Origin: Pontixanthobacter sp. CEM42
Lineage (GTDB): Bacteria; Pseudomonadota; Alphaproteobacteria; Sphingomonadales; Sphingomonadaceae
Assembly (NCBI RefSeq): GCF_017812015.1
Contig: NZ_JADQTN010000001.1
Span: 908,501 to 972,500, forward strand
Length of the DNA stretch: 64,000 nucleotides
Direction of reading: 5' to 3'
Shown: positions 26,247 to 34,123 of the stretch, in pieces
Position numbering within the stretch: position 1 is the first letter of the stretch
Layout of the letters: the number at the start of each line of letters is the position of its first letter
Translations under genes and position numbers: made by a program
The notes under the pieces: generated by a model
Database searches by the model: none
The model's input: the letters and a program-made list of their open reading frames with translations, nothing else
Told to the model about the DNA's origin: nothing

Positions 26247-28553
26247 ATGGCTGATTTTCTCCTTGAGTTGAGAAGTGAAGAAATTCCCGCGCGGATGCAA
26301 AAGGGCGCGCGGGCCGAGTTGAAAAATCAGTTCTTGCGTCAACTTGAATCTGCTGGAGCAGCATCCATACTTGGCGGCGATATCACTATTTGGTCTACTC
26401 CACGCCGTCTCGCCTTGATTGCACGCGATCTACCGACCAAGACTGAGGCGGTTAGCGAAGAAGTCAAAGGGCCGCCGGAGGGCGCTCCCGATCAGGCGGT
26501 CGACGGGTTCTGCCGCAAGCTTGGCCTGTCCCGCGATCAGCTTGAAGTTCGCGACATCAAAGGCCGTCCGACATATTTCGCCGTGATCAACACACCAGGC
26601 AGGGCGGTTGCCGATGTTCTTGCCGCAGCCATCCCCGCGATCATCCGCGACTTCTCTTGGCCTAAGTCCCAGCGTTGGGGTGCTGCGTCGATCAGCACGG
26701 AAAGCCTGCGCTGGGTGCGCCCGCTGTCTGGCATTGTGGCTTTGCTCGGCACTGACGTTGTTGAGTGCGAAGTGCATGGCATCAAGAGTGGCCGCGAGAC
26801 CAAAGGGCACCGGTTCCACGGGATCAGGAAATCCGACGCGAAGTCGCGGAATTTCGGGCTACCGATCGAGTTTTTCAAGGACAAAAACCCGACTGTGCTC
26901 AACGCCAATGGCATGATCGAAATCGACAATGCCGATGACTATCAGCGCAAGCTTGCCAATGCGCATGTGATTGTGAACCACAAGCACCGCGAAGATGAGA
27001 TCAGGTTAGGTGCAGCGGCTGCTGCTAAAGGCGCCGGCCTCGATCTGGTCGAGGATGAAGGCCTTGTTGTCGAAAATGCGGGCCTGACCGAATGGCCTGT
27101 GCCGCTGCTCGGTCGGTTTGAGGATGATTTCCTCGAAGTGCCGCCCGAAACGATCCAGCTTACCGCGCGAGTGAACCAGAAGTATTTCGTGTGTGAGAAG
27201 GACGGCAAGCTTGCCAACGCCTTCATCTGCACCGCCAATATCGAAGCCGATGATCCGGCTGTGGTGGTCGAGGGCAACCGCAAAGTCCTCGCCGCGCGTC
27301 TGTCTGATGCGAAGTTCTTCTGGGATGTGGACCGGAAGAAGTCGCTTGAGGAACACGCCAAGGGCCTTGAGCGGATTACCTTCCATGAGAAGCTGGGAAC
27401 GGTTGCTGACAAGGTTGAGCGCGTTGCCAAGCTGGCGCGCTGGTTGGTCGAGGAAGGGATCGTCAAAGGCGCCAACCCGGATCAAGCCGAACAGGCCGCG
27501 CGTTTGTGCAAAGCCGACCTCGTCACCGAAATGGTCGGAGAATTCCCCGAACTGCAAGGCCTGATGGGCGGCTACTACGCCCGCGCTGAGGGTCTAGACG
27601 ATGCCGTCGCCGACGCGATCCGCGATCACTACAAACCAGTCGGGCAGGGTGATGACGTTCCGAACGCTCCGGTTACGGTCGCGGTGAGTTTAGCGGATAA
27701 ATTGGATACCCTTGCTAGCTTTTTCGTAGTTAATGAGCGTCCCACCGGATCAAAAGATCCATTCGCACTTCGCCGGGCAATGCTGGGAGTAGTGCGAATT
27801 GTGCAGTCTGCCAATCTCCGCGTCGGCTGGACGAAGCTTTTCTCGACGGCTTCTGAAGAACTTTATGAAATTCACCTAGCTTACCTTTTGACTAGCATTG
27901 GTCCGGCCGCGGAAGGCCTAGAGGCGTATCGTTGGCCCTCCCAACCAGACCAAGATGAGGAATACGGAGTGACAGCCGATGTCGTCTTTGGTTTTAGGCA
28001 GTTTGCAAAGAATCTGTCGCTCGACATTGAAGCAGCTAACGATGGGCTGAGTGCATTCCTAGTCGAACGTCTCAAAGTCCAGCAACGCGAAGCGGGCGTC
28101 CGCCACGATCTAATCGACGCGGTATTCTCTCTGGGCGGCGAAGACGACCTCGTTCGCCTTCTAGCCCGCGTCCACACTCTCCAAGCCTTCATGGAAACCG
28201 AAGACGGCACCAACCTCCTCGCTGGCTACAAACGTGCATCCAACATTCTGAAGAAGGAAGAGTGGACCGAGGCCAAGAACAACTCTGTGTCCTACACTCC
28301 CGAAACCGCAGAGAAGGCGCTCATCGACGCGCTTGATGTTGCGCAGCCCAAAGCTGCCGCAGCTATTGAAAGCGAAGATTTCGAAACGGCAATGGTGCAG
28401 CTTGCCAGCCTGCGCGCGCCGGTCGATGCGTTTTTTGAGGATGTGACGGTCAATGATGATGATGCGGATAAACGTGCGGCGCGGCTCGATCTGTTGCTCA
28501 GGTTCCGCAACGCTGTCCATCAGGTCGCCGATTTCTCTCGTATCGAGGGATAG
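26247..28553 (+). CDS. glyS: Glycyl-tRNA synthetase beta subunit
   Basis: GlyS binds tRNA and supports catalysis by GlyQ. The start ATG at 26247 follows GGAGGA by about seven bases. The core is clear: LLELRSEEIPARMQ at the start, TPRRLALIARDLP, QRWGAASISTESLRWVRPL, EDEGLVVENAGLTEWPVPLL, DAKFFWDVDRKKSLEEH and SLADKLDTLASFF. At 768 residues it is longer than the usual 690-700. The excess is an insert of roughly 50 residues around 535-600 (after LRRAMLGVVRIV, including PAAEGLEAYRWPSQPDQDEE). The C-terminal anticodon-binding domain (GEDDLVRLLARVHTLQAF) is intact. It is followed by ppdK after a 60-base gap. Confidence 0.95.
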   Translation: MADFLLELRSEEIPARMQKGARAELKNQFLRQLESAGAASILGGDITIWSTPRRLALIARDLPTKTEAVSEEVKGPPEGAPDQAVDGFCRKLGLSRDQLEVRDIKGRPTYFAVINTPGRAVADVLAAAIPAIIRDFSWPKSQRWGAASISTESLRWVRPLSGIVALLGTDVVECEVHGIKSGRETKGHRFHGIRKSDAKSRNFGLPIEFFKDKNPTVLNANGMIEIDNADDYQRKLANAHVIVNHKHREDEIRLGAAAAAKGAGLDLVEDEGLVVENAGLTEWPVPLLGRFEDDFLEVPPETIQLTARVNQKYFVCEKDGKLANAFICTANIEADDPAVVVEGNRKVLAARLSDAKFFWDVDRKKSLEEHAKGLERITFHEKLGTVADKVERVAKLARWLVEEGIVKGANPDQAEQAARLCKADLVTEMVGEFPELQGLMGGYYARAEGLDDAVADAIRDHYKPVGQGDDVPNAPVTVAVSLADKLDTLASFFVVNERPTGSKDPFALRRAMLGVVRIVQSANLRVGWTKLFSTASEELYEIHLAYLLTSIGPAAEGLEAYRWPSQPDQDEEYGVTADVVFGFRQFAKNLSLDIEAANDGLSAFLVERLKVQQREAGVRHDLIDAVFSLGGEDDLVRLLARVHTLQAFMETEDGTNLLAGYKRASNILKKEEWTEAKNNSVSYTPETAEKALIDALDVAQPKAAAAIESEDFETAMVQLASLRAPVDAFFEDVTVNDDDADKRAARLDLLLRFRNAVHQVADFSRIEG

Positions 28554-28613
28554 AATTTTAGCGCATGGACCCTGTTCCATGTGTTCCATCGTGTAGGATT
28601 TTCCGAGGTAGAT

Positions 28614-31277
28614 ATGGTCCAGACAGTCTATAATTTCGGCGGCGGTGCGATCAACGATGATCCGCGCGCCAAGGATAAGACCATAACCGGAGGGAAGGGA
28701 TCAAACCTGACCGAAATGGCCGAGATCGGTCTACCGGTTCCTCCCGGCTTCACGATCACCACCGAAGAGTGCGTAAAATACCTCGCAGGCGGATCAGACT
28801 TCTCGGCGGAACTGCGTAGTGACGTCGCGGCGGCGCTTCAGTACATCGAAACTGCGGTCGGTAAGTCATTGGGCAACAATGATGATCCGCTGTTAGTGTC
28901 CGTCCGTTCGGGGGCGCGGGTGTCGATGCCCGGTATGATGGATACGGTCCTCAATCTGGGACTAAATGACGCCACGGTGCAAGGCCTTGCCAAAGTGTCC
29001 GGCGACGAGCGTTTCGCATGGGATAGCTACCGCCGGTTCATCCAAATGTATTCTGACGTCGTTCTCGAAGTCGATCATGGACTGTTCGAGGAAGCCCTCG
29101 AAATCGCCAAGGAAGACAAGGGTTTCTACAACGATACCGAGATGGAAGCTGAAGACTGGCAGGCGTTGGTTTCGGAATATAAGGGCATCGTACAGGACGA
29201 GCTCGGTCAGCCGTTCCCGCAAGACGTCAATGAGCAGCTGTGGGGCGCAATCTCTGCAGTGTTCGACAGCTGGGATAGCGACCGGGCGAAAGTCTATCGC
29301 CGGTTGAATGATATTCCGGCGGATTGGGGCACTGCAGTCAATGTGCAGGCGATGGTATTCGGCAATATGGGCGACACCAGCGCGACCGGCGTGGCGTTCA
29401 CCCGCGACCCCGCGACGGGCGAGAAAGCCTATTACGGCGAGTGGCTGGTCAATGCCCAGGGTGAGGACGTCGTCGCAGGCATTCGCACACCGCAATATCT
29501 GACCAAAGCCGCGCGCGAAAAAGCCAACGCCAAGCCGCTGAGCATGGAAGAGGCAATGCCCGCTGCCTATGGCGAGTTGGCTGCTGTGTTCGAGCTGCTC
29601 GAGAAGCATTACCGCGACATGCAGGACATCGAATTTACCGTGCAGGACGGCAAATTGTGGATGTTGCAGACGCGCTCCGGCAAACGCACCGCCAAAGCTG
29701 CGCTGAAAATGGCGGTCGATATGGCTGGTGAGGGTTTGATCGACGAGAAGGAAGCTATTCTGCGCGTCGACCCGATGGCGCTCGACCAGTTGCTCCACCC
29801 GACGCTCGATCCCAAGGCGCATCGCGATATTCTGACGACCGGTTTGCCTGCGTCGCCAGGCGCGGCGTCTGGCACGATTGTGCTGGACGCAGACAAAGCC
29901 GAACAATTGTCCAACGCAGGCGAGAAGGTCATTCTTTGCCGCGTTGAAACCAGCCCTGAAGACATTCACGGCATGCACGCCGCGCAGGGTATTCTGACTG
30001 CGCGCGGCGGCATGACGAGCCATGCTGCGGTGGTTGCTCGTGGAATGGGGCGGCCCTGTGTTTCAGGTGCCTCGGCTGTCTCCATCGATATGACGTCAAG
30101 AAGTCTTCGTATCGGAAATCGCGAGTTAAATGAAGGTGATACGCTCACGCTAGACGGCGCAACCGGTCAAGTCATGGCTGGCCAAGTCCGCACGATCGAG
30201 CCCGAAATGGCGGGTGATTTCGGCGTGCTGATGGAGTGGGCCGACAAATACCGCCGGATGCGTGTCCGTACAAATGCCGAGACACCAAATGATTGCCGGA
30301 TGGCGCGTCAGTTTGGGGCCGAGGGTATCGGCCTGTGCCGCACAGAGCACATGTTCTTCGACGCGAGCCGGATCAGTGCCGTGCGCGAGATGATCCTTGC
30401 CGAAAGCGAGCAGGGGCGCCGCGATGCGCTGGCTAAGCTACTGCCAGAGCAACGCAGCGATTTCCGCGAGATATTCGAAGTTATGGTCGGACTGCCATGC
30501 ACAATTCGCCTGTTAGATCCGCCACTGCACGAATTCCTGCCGCATGGTGATGCTGAATTTGCCGAATTGGCGAAGGTCACCGGCCATGACGTCGATCATT
30601 TGAAGCGTCGCGCAGGGGAATTGCACGAGTTCAACCCGATGTTGGGTCACCGTGGTTGTCGCCTTGGCATAACCTACCCAGAAATTTACGAGATGCAGGC
30701 GCGCGCAATCTTCGAAGCGGCGTGTGACGTCGCGAAGGCATCGGGTGAAGCACCTGTGCCCGAAGTGATGGTTCCTTTGGTCGCTACCAAGCGAGAACTC
30801 GAGATATTACGCGCACTTATCAACCGAACCGCAAAAGATGTCTTTGCCGAAAAAGGCACCGAAATCAACTATCTTGTCGGCACCATGATAGAATTGCCGC
30901 GCGCTGCATTGATGGCAGACAAGATTGCGGAGGAAGCACGCTTCTTCTCGTTCGGCACCAATGATCTTACGCAGACCACACTGGGTGTGTCTCGCGATGA
31001 TTCCGCTCGCTTCCTTGCGCCGTATACCGACCAAGGGATTTTTGAGCGTGATCCGTTTGTGAGCCTCGATATCGAAGGCGTCGGACAATTGGTTGAATTG
31101 GCTGCGGAACGCGGCCGTGCAACGCGCCCGGATATCAAGCTAGGCATATGCGGCGAACATGGCGGCGATCCGGCGAGTATCGAGTTCTGCGATAAGGTTG
31201 GCTTGGACTATGTCAGCGCTTCGCCATATCGCGTGCCGATTGCGCGATTGGCAGCGGCGCAATCCTCGTTAAAGTAA
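28614..31277 (+). CDS. ppdK: Pyruvate, phosphate dikinase
   Basis: PPDK interconverts pyruvate, ATP and phosphate with phosphoenolpyruvate, AMP and pyrophosphate, giving a reversible gluconeogenic link to enolase. The ATG at 28614 has GAGG eight bases upstream and gives 887 residues, the normal length. The ATP-grasp domain begins TGGKGSNLTEMAEIGLPVPPG, the phosphohistidine loop is GGMTSHAAVVARGMGRPCV near residue 465, and the PEP-binding barrel ends with LGICGEHGGDPASIEFCDKV containing the catalytic Cys. It converges with the methyltransferase-like gene with one base between stop codons. No regulator gene (PDRP) is adjacent. Confidence 0.96.
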   Translation: MVQTVYNFGGGAINDDPRAKDKTITGGKGSNLTEMAEIGLPVPPGFTITTEECVKYLAGGSDFSAELRSDVAAALQYIETAVGKSLGNNDDPLLVSVRSGARVSMPGMMDTVLNLGLNDATVQGLAKVSGDERFAWDSYRRFIQMYSDVVLEVDHGLFEEALEIAKEDKGFYNDTEMEAEDWQALVSEYKGIVQDELGQPFPQDVNEQLWGAISAVFDSWDSDRAKVYRRLNDIPADWGTAVNVQAMVFGNMGDTSATGVAFTRDPATGEKAYYGEWLVNAQGEDVVAGIRTPQYLTKAAREKANAKPLSMEEAMPAAYGELAAVFELLEKHYRDMQDIEFTVQDGKLWMLQTRSGKRTAKAALKMAVDMAGEGLIDEKEAILRVDPMALDQLLHPTLDPKAHRDILTTGLPASPGAASGTIVLDADKAEQLSNAGEKVILCRVETSPEDIHGMHAAQGILTARGGMTSHAAVVARGMGRPCVSGASAVSIDMTSRSLRIGNRELNEGDTLTLDGATGQVMAGQVRTIEPEMAGDFGVLMEWADKYRRMRVRTNAETPNDCRMARQFGAEGIGLCRTEHMFFDASRISAVREMILAESEQGRRDALAKLLPEQRSDFREIFEVMVGLPCTIRLLDPPLHEFLPHGDAEFAELAKVTGHDVDHLKRRAGELHEFNPMLGHRGCRLGITYPEIYEMQARAIFEAACDVAKASGEAPVPEVMVPLVATKRELEILRALINRTAKDVFAEKGTEINYLVGTMIELPRAALMADKIAEEARFFSFGTNDLTQTTLGVSRDDSARFLAPYTDQGIFERDPFVSLDIEGVGQLVELAAERGRATRPDIKLGICGEHGGDPASIEFCDKVGLDYVSASPYRVPIARLAAAQSSLK

Positions 31278-31278
31278 T

Positions 31279-32031
31279 CTATTTCCAGGCGGTTAGATTC
31301 AGCATCTCGAATGTTTCGGTGACCTTGCCTTCGTCATCGCGCAGGCTTTCAAAGGCGTCTTTGGCCCGTTGAAACGCCTGTTTGGTGAAGGGCGGAGAGC
31401 CGCGCTGGAGTGAGCAGGTCAGGCCATGGTCGCGTAGATCACTGACTAACTGTTCCAGCGAGCGATAGCGCACCGAAAGCGTATGGCTGTCAACCACTTG
31501 CCGCTTGAACCCGGCGCGTTGCAACAGCGCGGAGGCGGCGGAGGTGTCGATCATTGGATGAATACGCGGGGAAGGGCGGTCGCCATCCGCGGCTAGGGTA
31601 ATGGTCCGAAGCGCGGAAAGGCTACCTGCACCCGGAAAGGCTGCAATGAATATGCCGTCCTTAGCCAAAGCGTTACGGGCGTGGATCAAGGCCCCGGGAA
31701 GATCGTTGACCATGCCAAGGCCCATGAGATGTGCGATCAGATCATAATCGGAGACCGGCGCAGGTAGTTCCTCATTGAAATCGCCGAGCTGTCCTACAGC
31801 AATCTTACTGCCTAAACCGCCCAAGAATGTCGGGACCGCGCTCGACCAATCGCCAACCACAAGGGCTTTCTTCGGCTGAAGTTGCATGAAACCAATCCGC
31901 TCGATCACGTCATCGGTTAAGTCATCGAGGAGAAAAGACGCCGCAGCGCCGGACTTATATCGGCTAAATGCCCGCCGCCACTTGGCCGCGCTTCGCTGGC
32001 GCGAGAAGATAGTGGGGGGCGCTTTATCCAT
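31279..32031 (-). CDS. Methyltransferase-like protein (BioC/NDUFAF5 type) with degenerate SAM motif
   Basis: The ATG at 32031 gives 250 residues starting MDKAPPTIFSRQRSAAKWRR. The sequence follows the BioC/NDUFAF5 group: an N-terminal RQRSAAKWRRAF basic helix, DYDLIAHLMGLGMVNDLPGA, GIFIAAFPGAGSL and the PRIHPMIDTSAASALLQRAGF segment. Unusually the glycine-rich SAM-binding motif I is not recognisable (it reads KKALVVGDWSSAVPTFLGG), so the enzyme may be a pseudo-methyltransferase or a hydroxylase-like relative, as reported for human NDUFAF5. It diverges from comF with 53 bases between starts. Function tentative. Confidence 0.75.
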   Translation of the reverse strand: MDKAPPTIFSRQRSAAKWRRAFSRYKSGAAASFLLDDLTDDVIERIGFMQLQPKKALVVGDWSSAVPTFLGGLGSKIAVGQLGDFNEELPAPVSDYDLIAHLMGLGMVNDLPGALIHARNALAKDGIFIAAFPGAGSLSALRTITLAADGDRPSPRIHPMIDTSAASALLQRAGFKRQVVDSHTLSVRYRSLEQLVSDLRDHGLTCSLQRGSPPFTKQAFQRAKDAFESLRDDEGKVTETFEMLNLTAWK

Positions 32032-32084
32032 GCACGCTCCGTGCCGCGCTTGCGGAAAAATCGCAAGCGGCTCAGTATGCGAAC

Positions 32085-32897
32085 ATGTCCGTAAAACAGC
32101 GCCTTGCTGAGATTGTCCAACCTGCGGTTGATCTCGTCTATCCGCCAAGGTGTCCGTTATGCGGCGATGCGATTGCGGAGCAGAAAGGGCTGTGCGCGTC
32201 ATGTTGGTCCGAGCTGGTGATTCCAGGCGAGCCGAGTTGCGCGACTTGCCAAAGACCTTTGGGTGATAGCATGCTCGGCGGCGAGGTTCAGTGCGCCCCG
32301 TGCCTCGCCAATCCCCCTAGACATGACGGGATTGCTGCCGGCACACTCTATAACGACGCATCGCGAAAGTTGATTCTGGCGTTCAAGCACGGCCGCCGCA
32401 TCGCGTTGGCAGACATGCTAGCAAAATTGATTGAGGCGCGATTGCCAAAACTTGACGGGGATTGGCTGATTGTGCCGGTGCCACTGCATCGGACCCGGCT
32501 ATGGTCGCGCGGCTTCAATCAAGCAGGATTGCTGGCGCAGAACTTGTCAAAATCTACAGGGCATGGACTGGTAGTCGATGGTTTGATCCGCACGAAGCGC
32601 ACGGAATCTCTCGGTGGGTTGGGGCAAAAGGCGCGAGAGCGAGCACTTGCCGGCTCGATCACTATCAATCCGGCGTGCAAGGAGCGGCTCAAAGACGCTC
32701 AAGTCCTGTTGGTCGATGATGTGCTGACGAGCGGCGCGACCAGCGATATGTGCGTGAGGAAATTGAAACGAGCCAAAGTAAGCAGAGCGGTTGTCGCCTG
32801 TTTCGCGCGCGTTTTAGATGAGGCGTTGGAGCATGGACGACATCCAGAAAGCGAAACGCCCGAGGTTCGAAAACCTCGGGCGCCACGTGACGAATAA
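32085..32897 (+). CDS. comF: ComF-family double zinc-ribbon phosphoribosyltransferase-like protein
   Basis: ComF proteins have an N-terminal zinc ribbon and a C-terminal type I phosphoribosyltransferase domain, and in competent bacteria act at the cytoplasmic end of DNA uptake. The 270-residue protein shows Cys clusters RCPLCGDAI, LCASCW, SCATCQRPLG and QCAPCLAN within residues 18-72, then the PRPP-binding loop VLLVDDVLTSGAT near residue 207. The last 15 codons encode the charged ETPEVRKPRAPRDE tail, and this stretch is the reverse complement of the probable terminator of the 6S RNA on the other strand. The ATG at 32085 has no strong Shine-Dalgarno. Confidence 0.92.
   Translation: MSVKQRLAEIVQPAVDLVYPPRCPLCGDAIAEQKGLCASCWSELVIPGEPSCATCQRPLGDSMLGGEVQCAPCLANPPRHDGIAAGTLYNDASRKLILAFKHGRRIALADMLAKLIEARLPKLDGDWLIVPVPLHRTRLWSRGFNQAGLLAQNLSKSTGHGLVVDGLIRTKRTESLGGLGQKARERALAGSITINPACKERLKDAQVLLVDDVLTSGATSDMCVRKLKRAKVSRAVVACFARVLDEALEHGRHPESETPEVRKPRAPRDE
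32857..32882 (-). terminator. Rho-independent terminator of the 6S RNA
   Basis: On the minus strand an 11-bp perfect stem (CGCCCGAGGTT paired with AACCTCGGGCG) has a four-base TTCG loop and is followed by TTTCGCTTTCT. UUCG tetraloops are very stable. It lies inside the last codons of comF on the plus strand and about 15 bases beyond the 3' end of the proposed RNA. Confidence 0.75.
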
Positions 32898-33082
32898 ATT
32901 TGGATCCACCTTGCGGCGTAGACAACCTCCCCCTTGATGGTTGCCGGGATCCGATCCCTCATCGTTCATTAGGAGCGCCTGGCAAAAAGCTGGCAGCGTC
33001 CTTACCCCCTGAACCTGGCACTCTAACGGTACCGATGTTCCGGTGAGCGGCTCTTGCGAACCACCAAGGCCTAATTCCATTC
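32897..33082 (-). ncRNA. ssrS: Probable 6S RNA
   Basis: The 300-base gap between comF and hisI has no coding gene but has a structured minus-strand sequence. Its 5' part contains GGTGGTTCGCAAGAGCCGC and its 3' part CATCAAGGGGGAGGTTGTC followed by TACGCCGCAAGGTGGATCC, resembling the conserved 6S pattern (GTTCGCAAGCGG near the 5' end, AAGGG...CTGCGGCGG near the 3' end in E. coli). CCTTG pairs with CAAGG and TGGA with TCCA to close the stem, an apical GCC/GGC hairpin with a T5 loop lies in the middle, and a UUCG terminator follows. 6S RNA mimics an open promoter and traps sigma-70 RNA polymerase in stationary phase. Ends are approximate. Confidence 0.6.
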
Positions 33083-33203
33083 ATGCGCTCTTCAGGAAAG
33101 CGTGAACTCCATATTGAATAGATTTTGATCACAATCTGTGGTTATCGTGCAACAAATATTGCGCGGCAGTGTCGCCGACAAACTAGAAAGCCCAACTGAC
33201 GTC

Positions 33204-33587
33204 ATGACAACCGATCCATCCCAATCAAAAATGCTCGAAACAGGCCACGAGTTTCTGCCAAAATTTGATGATAAGGGGCTGCTCAGCGCAGTGGTCATCG
33301 ACGATACGACTTCGAATGTGCTGATGGTGGCGTTCATGGATGCTGAGGCTTTGACGGCAACGCGGAGCAGTGGCTTGGCGCACTTCCACTCGCGGTCGCG
33401 TGGTAAGCTCTGGCAGAAAGGTGAGACCTCGGGGAATGTGCTGCGCGTTCAGTCGATCTTGGTCGATTGCGATCAGGACGCGATAGTGTTGCGGTGCAAG
33501 GCCGCAGGGCCAACCTGTCATACCGGTGCGACCAGCTGTTTCTACCGCGTGCTTGAGAATGATCGTCTCGAGTCAGTTGTTGATTGA
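33204..33587 (+). CDS. hisI: Phosphoribosyl-AMP cyclohydrolase
   Basis: HisI opens the adenine ring of phosphoribosyl-AMP in histidine biosynthesis. The ATG at 33204 gives 127 residues; a second ATG at 33231 (MLETGHEF) is possible. Hallmarks are VVIDDTTSNVLMVAFMD, SGLAHFHSRSRGKLWQKGETSGN, DCDQDAIVLRC (metal-binding Asp/Cys) and GPTCHTGATSCFY with the catalytic Cys and His residues. It is the stand-alone enzyme without the HisE domain. No other his gene is nearby. The MerR promoter starts at the final codons of hisI, and the 6S RNA diverges from its upstream side. Confidence 0.95.
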   Translation: MTTDPSQSKMLETGHEFLPKFDDKGLLSAVVIDDTTSNVLMVAFMDAEALTATRSSGLAHFHSRSRGKLWQKGETSGNVLRVQSILVDCDQDAIVLRCKAAGPTCHTGATSCFYRVLENDRLESVVD

Positions 33588-33612
33588 CGTTTACGTAAAG
33601 GGCAGTTATAGA
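33584..33612 (+). promoter_or_regulatory. Promoter of the merR–acyl-CoA dehydrogenase operon with internal palindrome
   Basis: TTGACG (33584-33589) and TATAGA (33607-33612) are separated by 17 bases, and the spacer contains the perfect palindrome TTTACGTAAA (33590-33599). A palindrome in the spacer is where MerR-family regulators bind. The -10 ends only seven bases before the merR ATG, so the transcript may be nearly leaderless. Confidence 0.55.
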
Positions 33613-33619
33613 AACTGCC

Positions 33620-34087
33620 ATGTCATCTGCAGCAAACGCAACCCAAAAAACTGCCAGCCGCGAAGCGCATGCTGGCGCACACCTTGACAGGCCGGATAAG
33701 CTTGAACGCGAACAGTTCAGTATTTCCGATCTGACCACCGAATTCGATTGCACTGCGCGCGCCCTTCGTTTTTACGAAGATGAGGGCCTCGTCGCACCGC
33801 GGCGTATTGGTCTGACTCGGGTATATTCGAAGCGTGATCGTGCGCGGCTCGCATGGATCATGCGAGCGAAGAATGTCGGTTTTAGCCTGACAGAGATCCG
33901 CGAGATGATCGACCTCTACGATCTCGACGATGGCCGCGTTGAACAACGCCGTGTAACGGTTGAGAAATGCCGGACTCACGTCGCTAAACTGAAGCGCCAG
34001 CGAGCCGATATCGATTCATCGATCAAGGAATTGACCGCCTTCATCGAACAAATTGAAGATATGGACCTGCCCGGTCCAAACTCCTGA
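33620..34087 (+). CDS. MerR-family transcriptional regulator (LiuR-like)
   Basis: The 155-residue protein has a 30-residue extension and then a MerR winged helix: EQFSISDLTTEFDCTARALR, FYEDEGLVAPRRIGLTRVYS and RARLAWIMRAKNVGFSLTEI, followed by an antiparallel coiled-coil dimerisation helix (VEKCRTHVAKLKRQRADIDS). No metal-binding Cys cluster is seen, which excludes the mercury/copper groups. Neighbouring an acyl-CoA dehydrogenase gene 36 bases downstream, it fits regulators of branched-chain amino acid or fatty acid catabolism such as LiuR; that role is inference. A TTTACGTAAA palindrome in its own promoter is the likely operator. Confidence 0.85.
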   Translation: MSSAANATQKTASREAHAGAHLDRPDKLEREQFSISDLTTEFDCTARALRFYEDEGLVAPRRIGLTRVYSKRDRARLAWIMRAKNVGFSLTEIREMIDLYDLDDGRVEQRRVTVEKCRTHVAKLKRQRADIDSSIKELTAFIEQIEDMDLPGPNS

Positions 34088-34123
34088 TACCTCGAAAAGC
34101 CAGATACCCTAAAAGGAAATTCC

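Noticed and set aside
26059-26247. A 62-codon protein across the glyQ end and the repeat
   Set aside because: Its first part is in a non-coding frame of glyQ and the rest is the translated palindromic repeat. Only the shorter 26122 start has interesting overlaps, and even that may not be a functional protein.
28962-30023. Long open frame of 353 codons on the minus strand inside ppdK
   Set aside because: It is antisense to a strongly conserved gene, its protein is rich in His/Arg/Ala with no motif, and no ribosome site or context supports it. Long antisense frames are common in GC-rich genomes.
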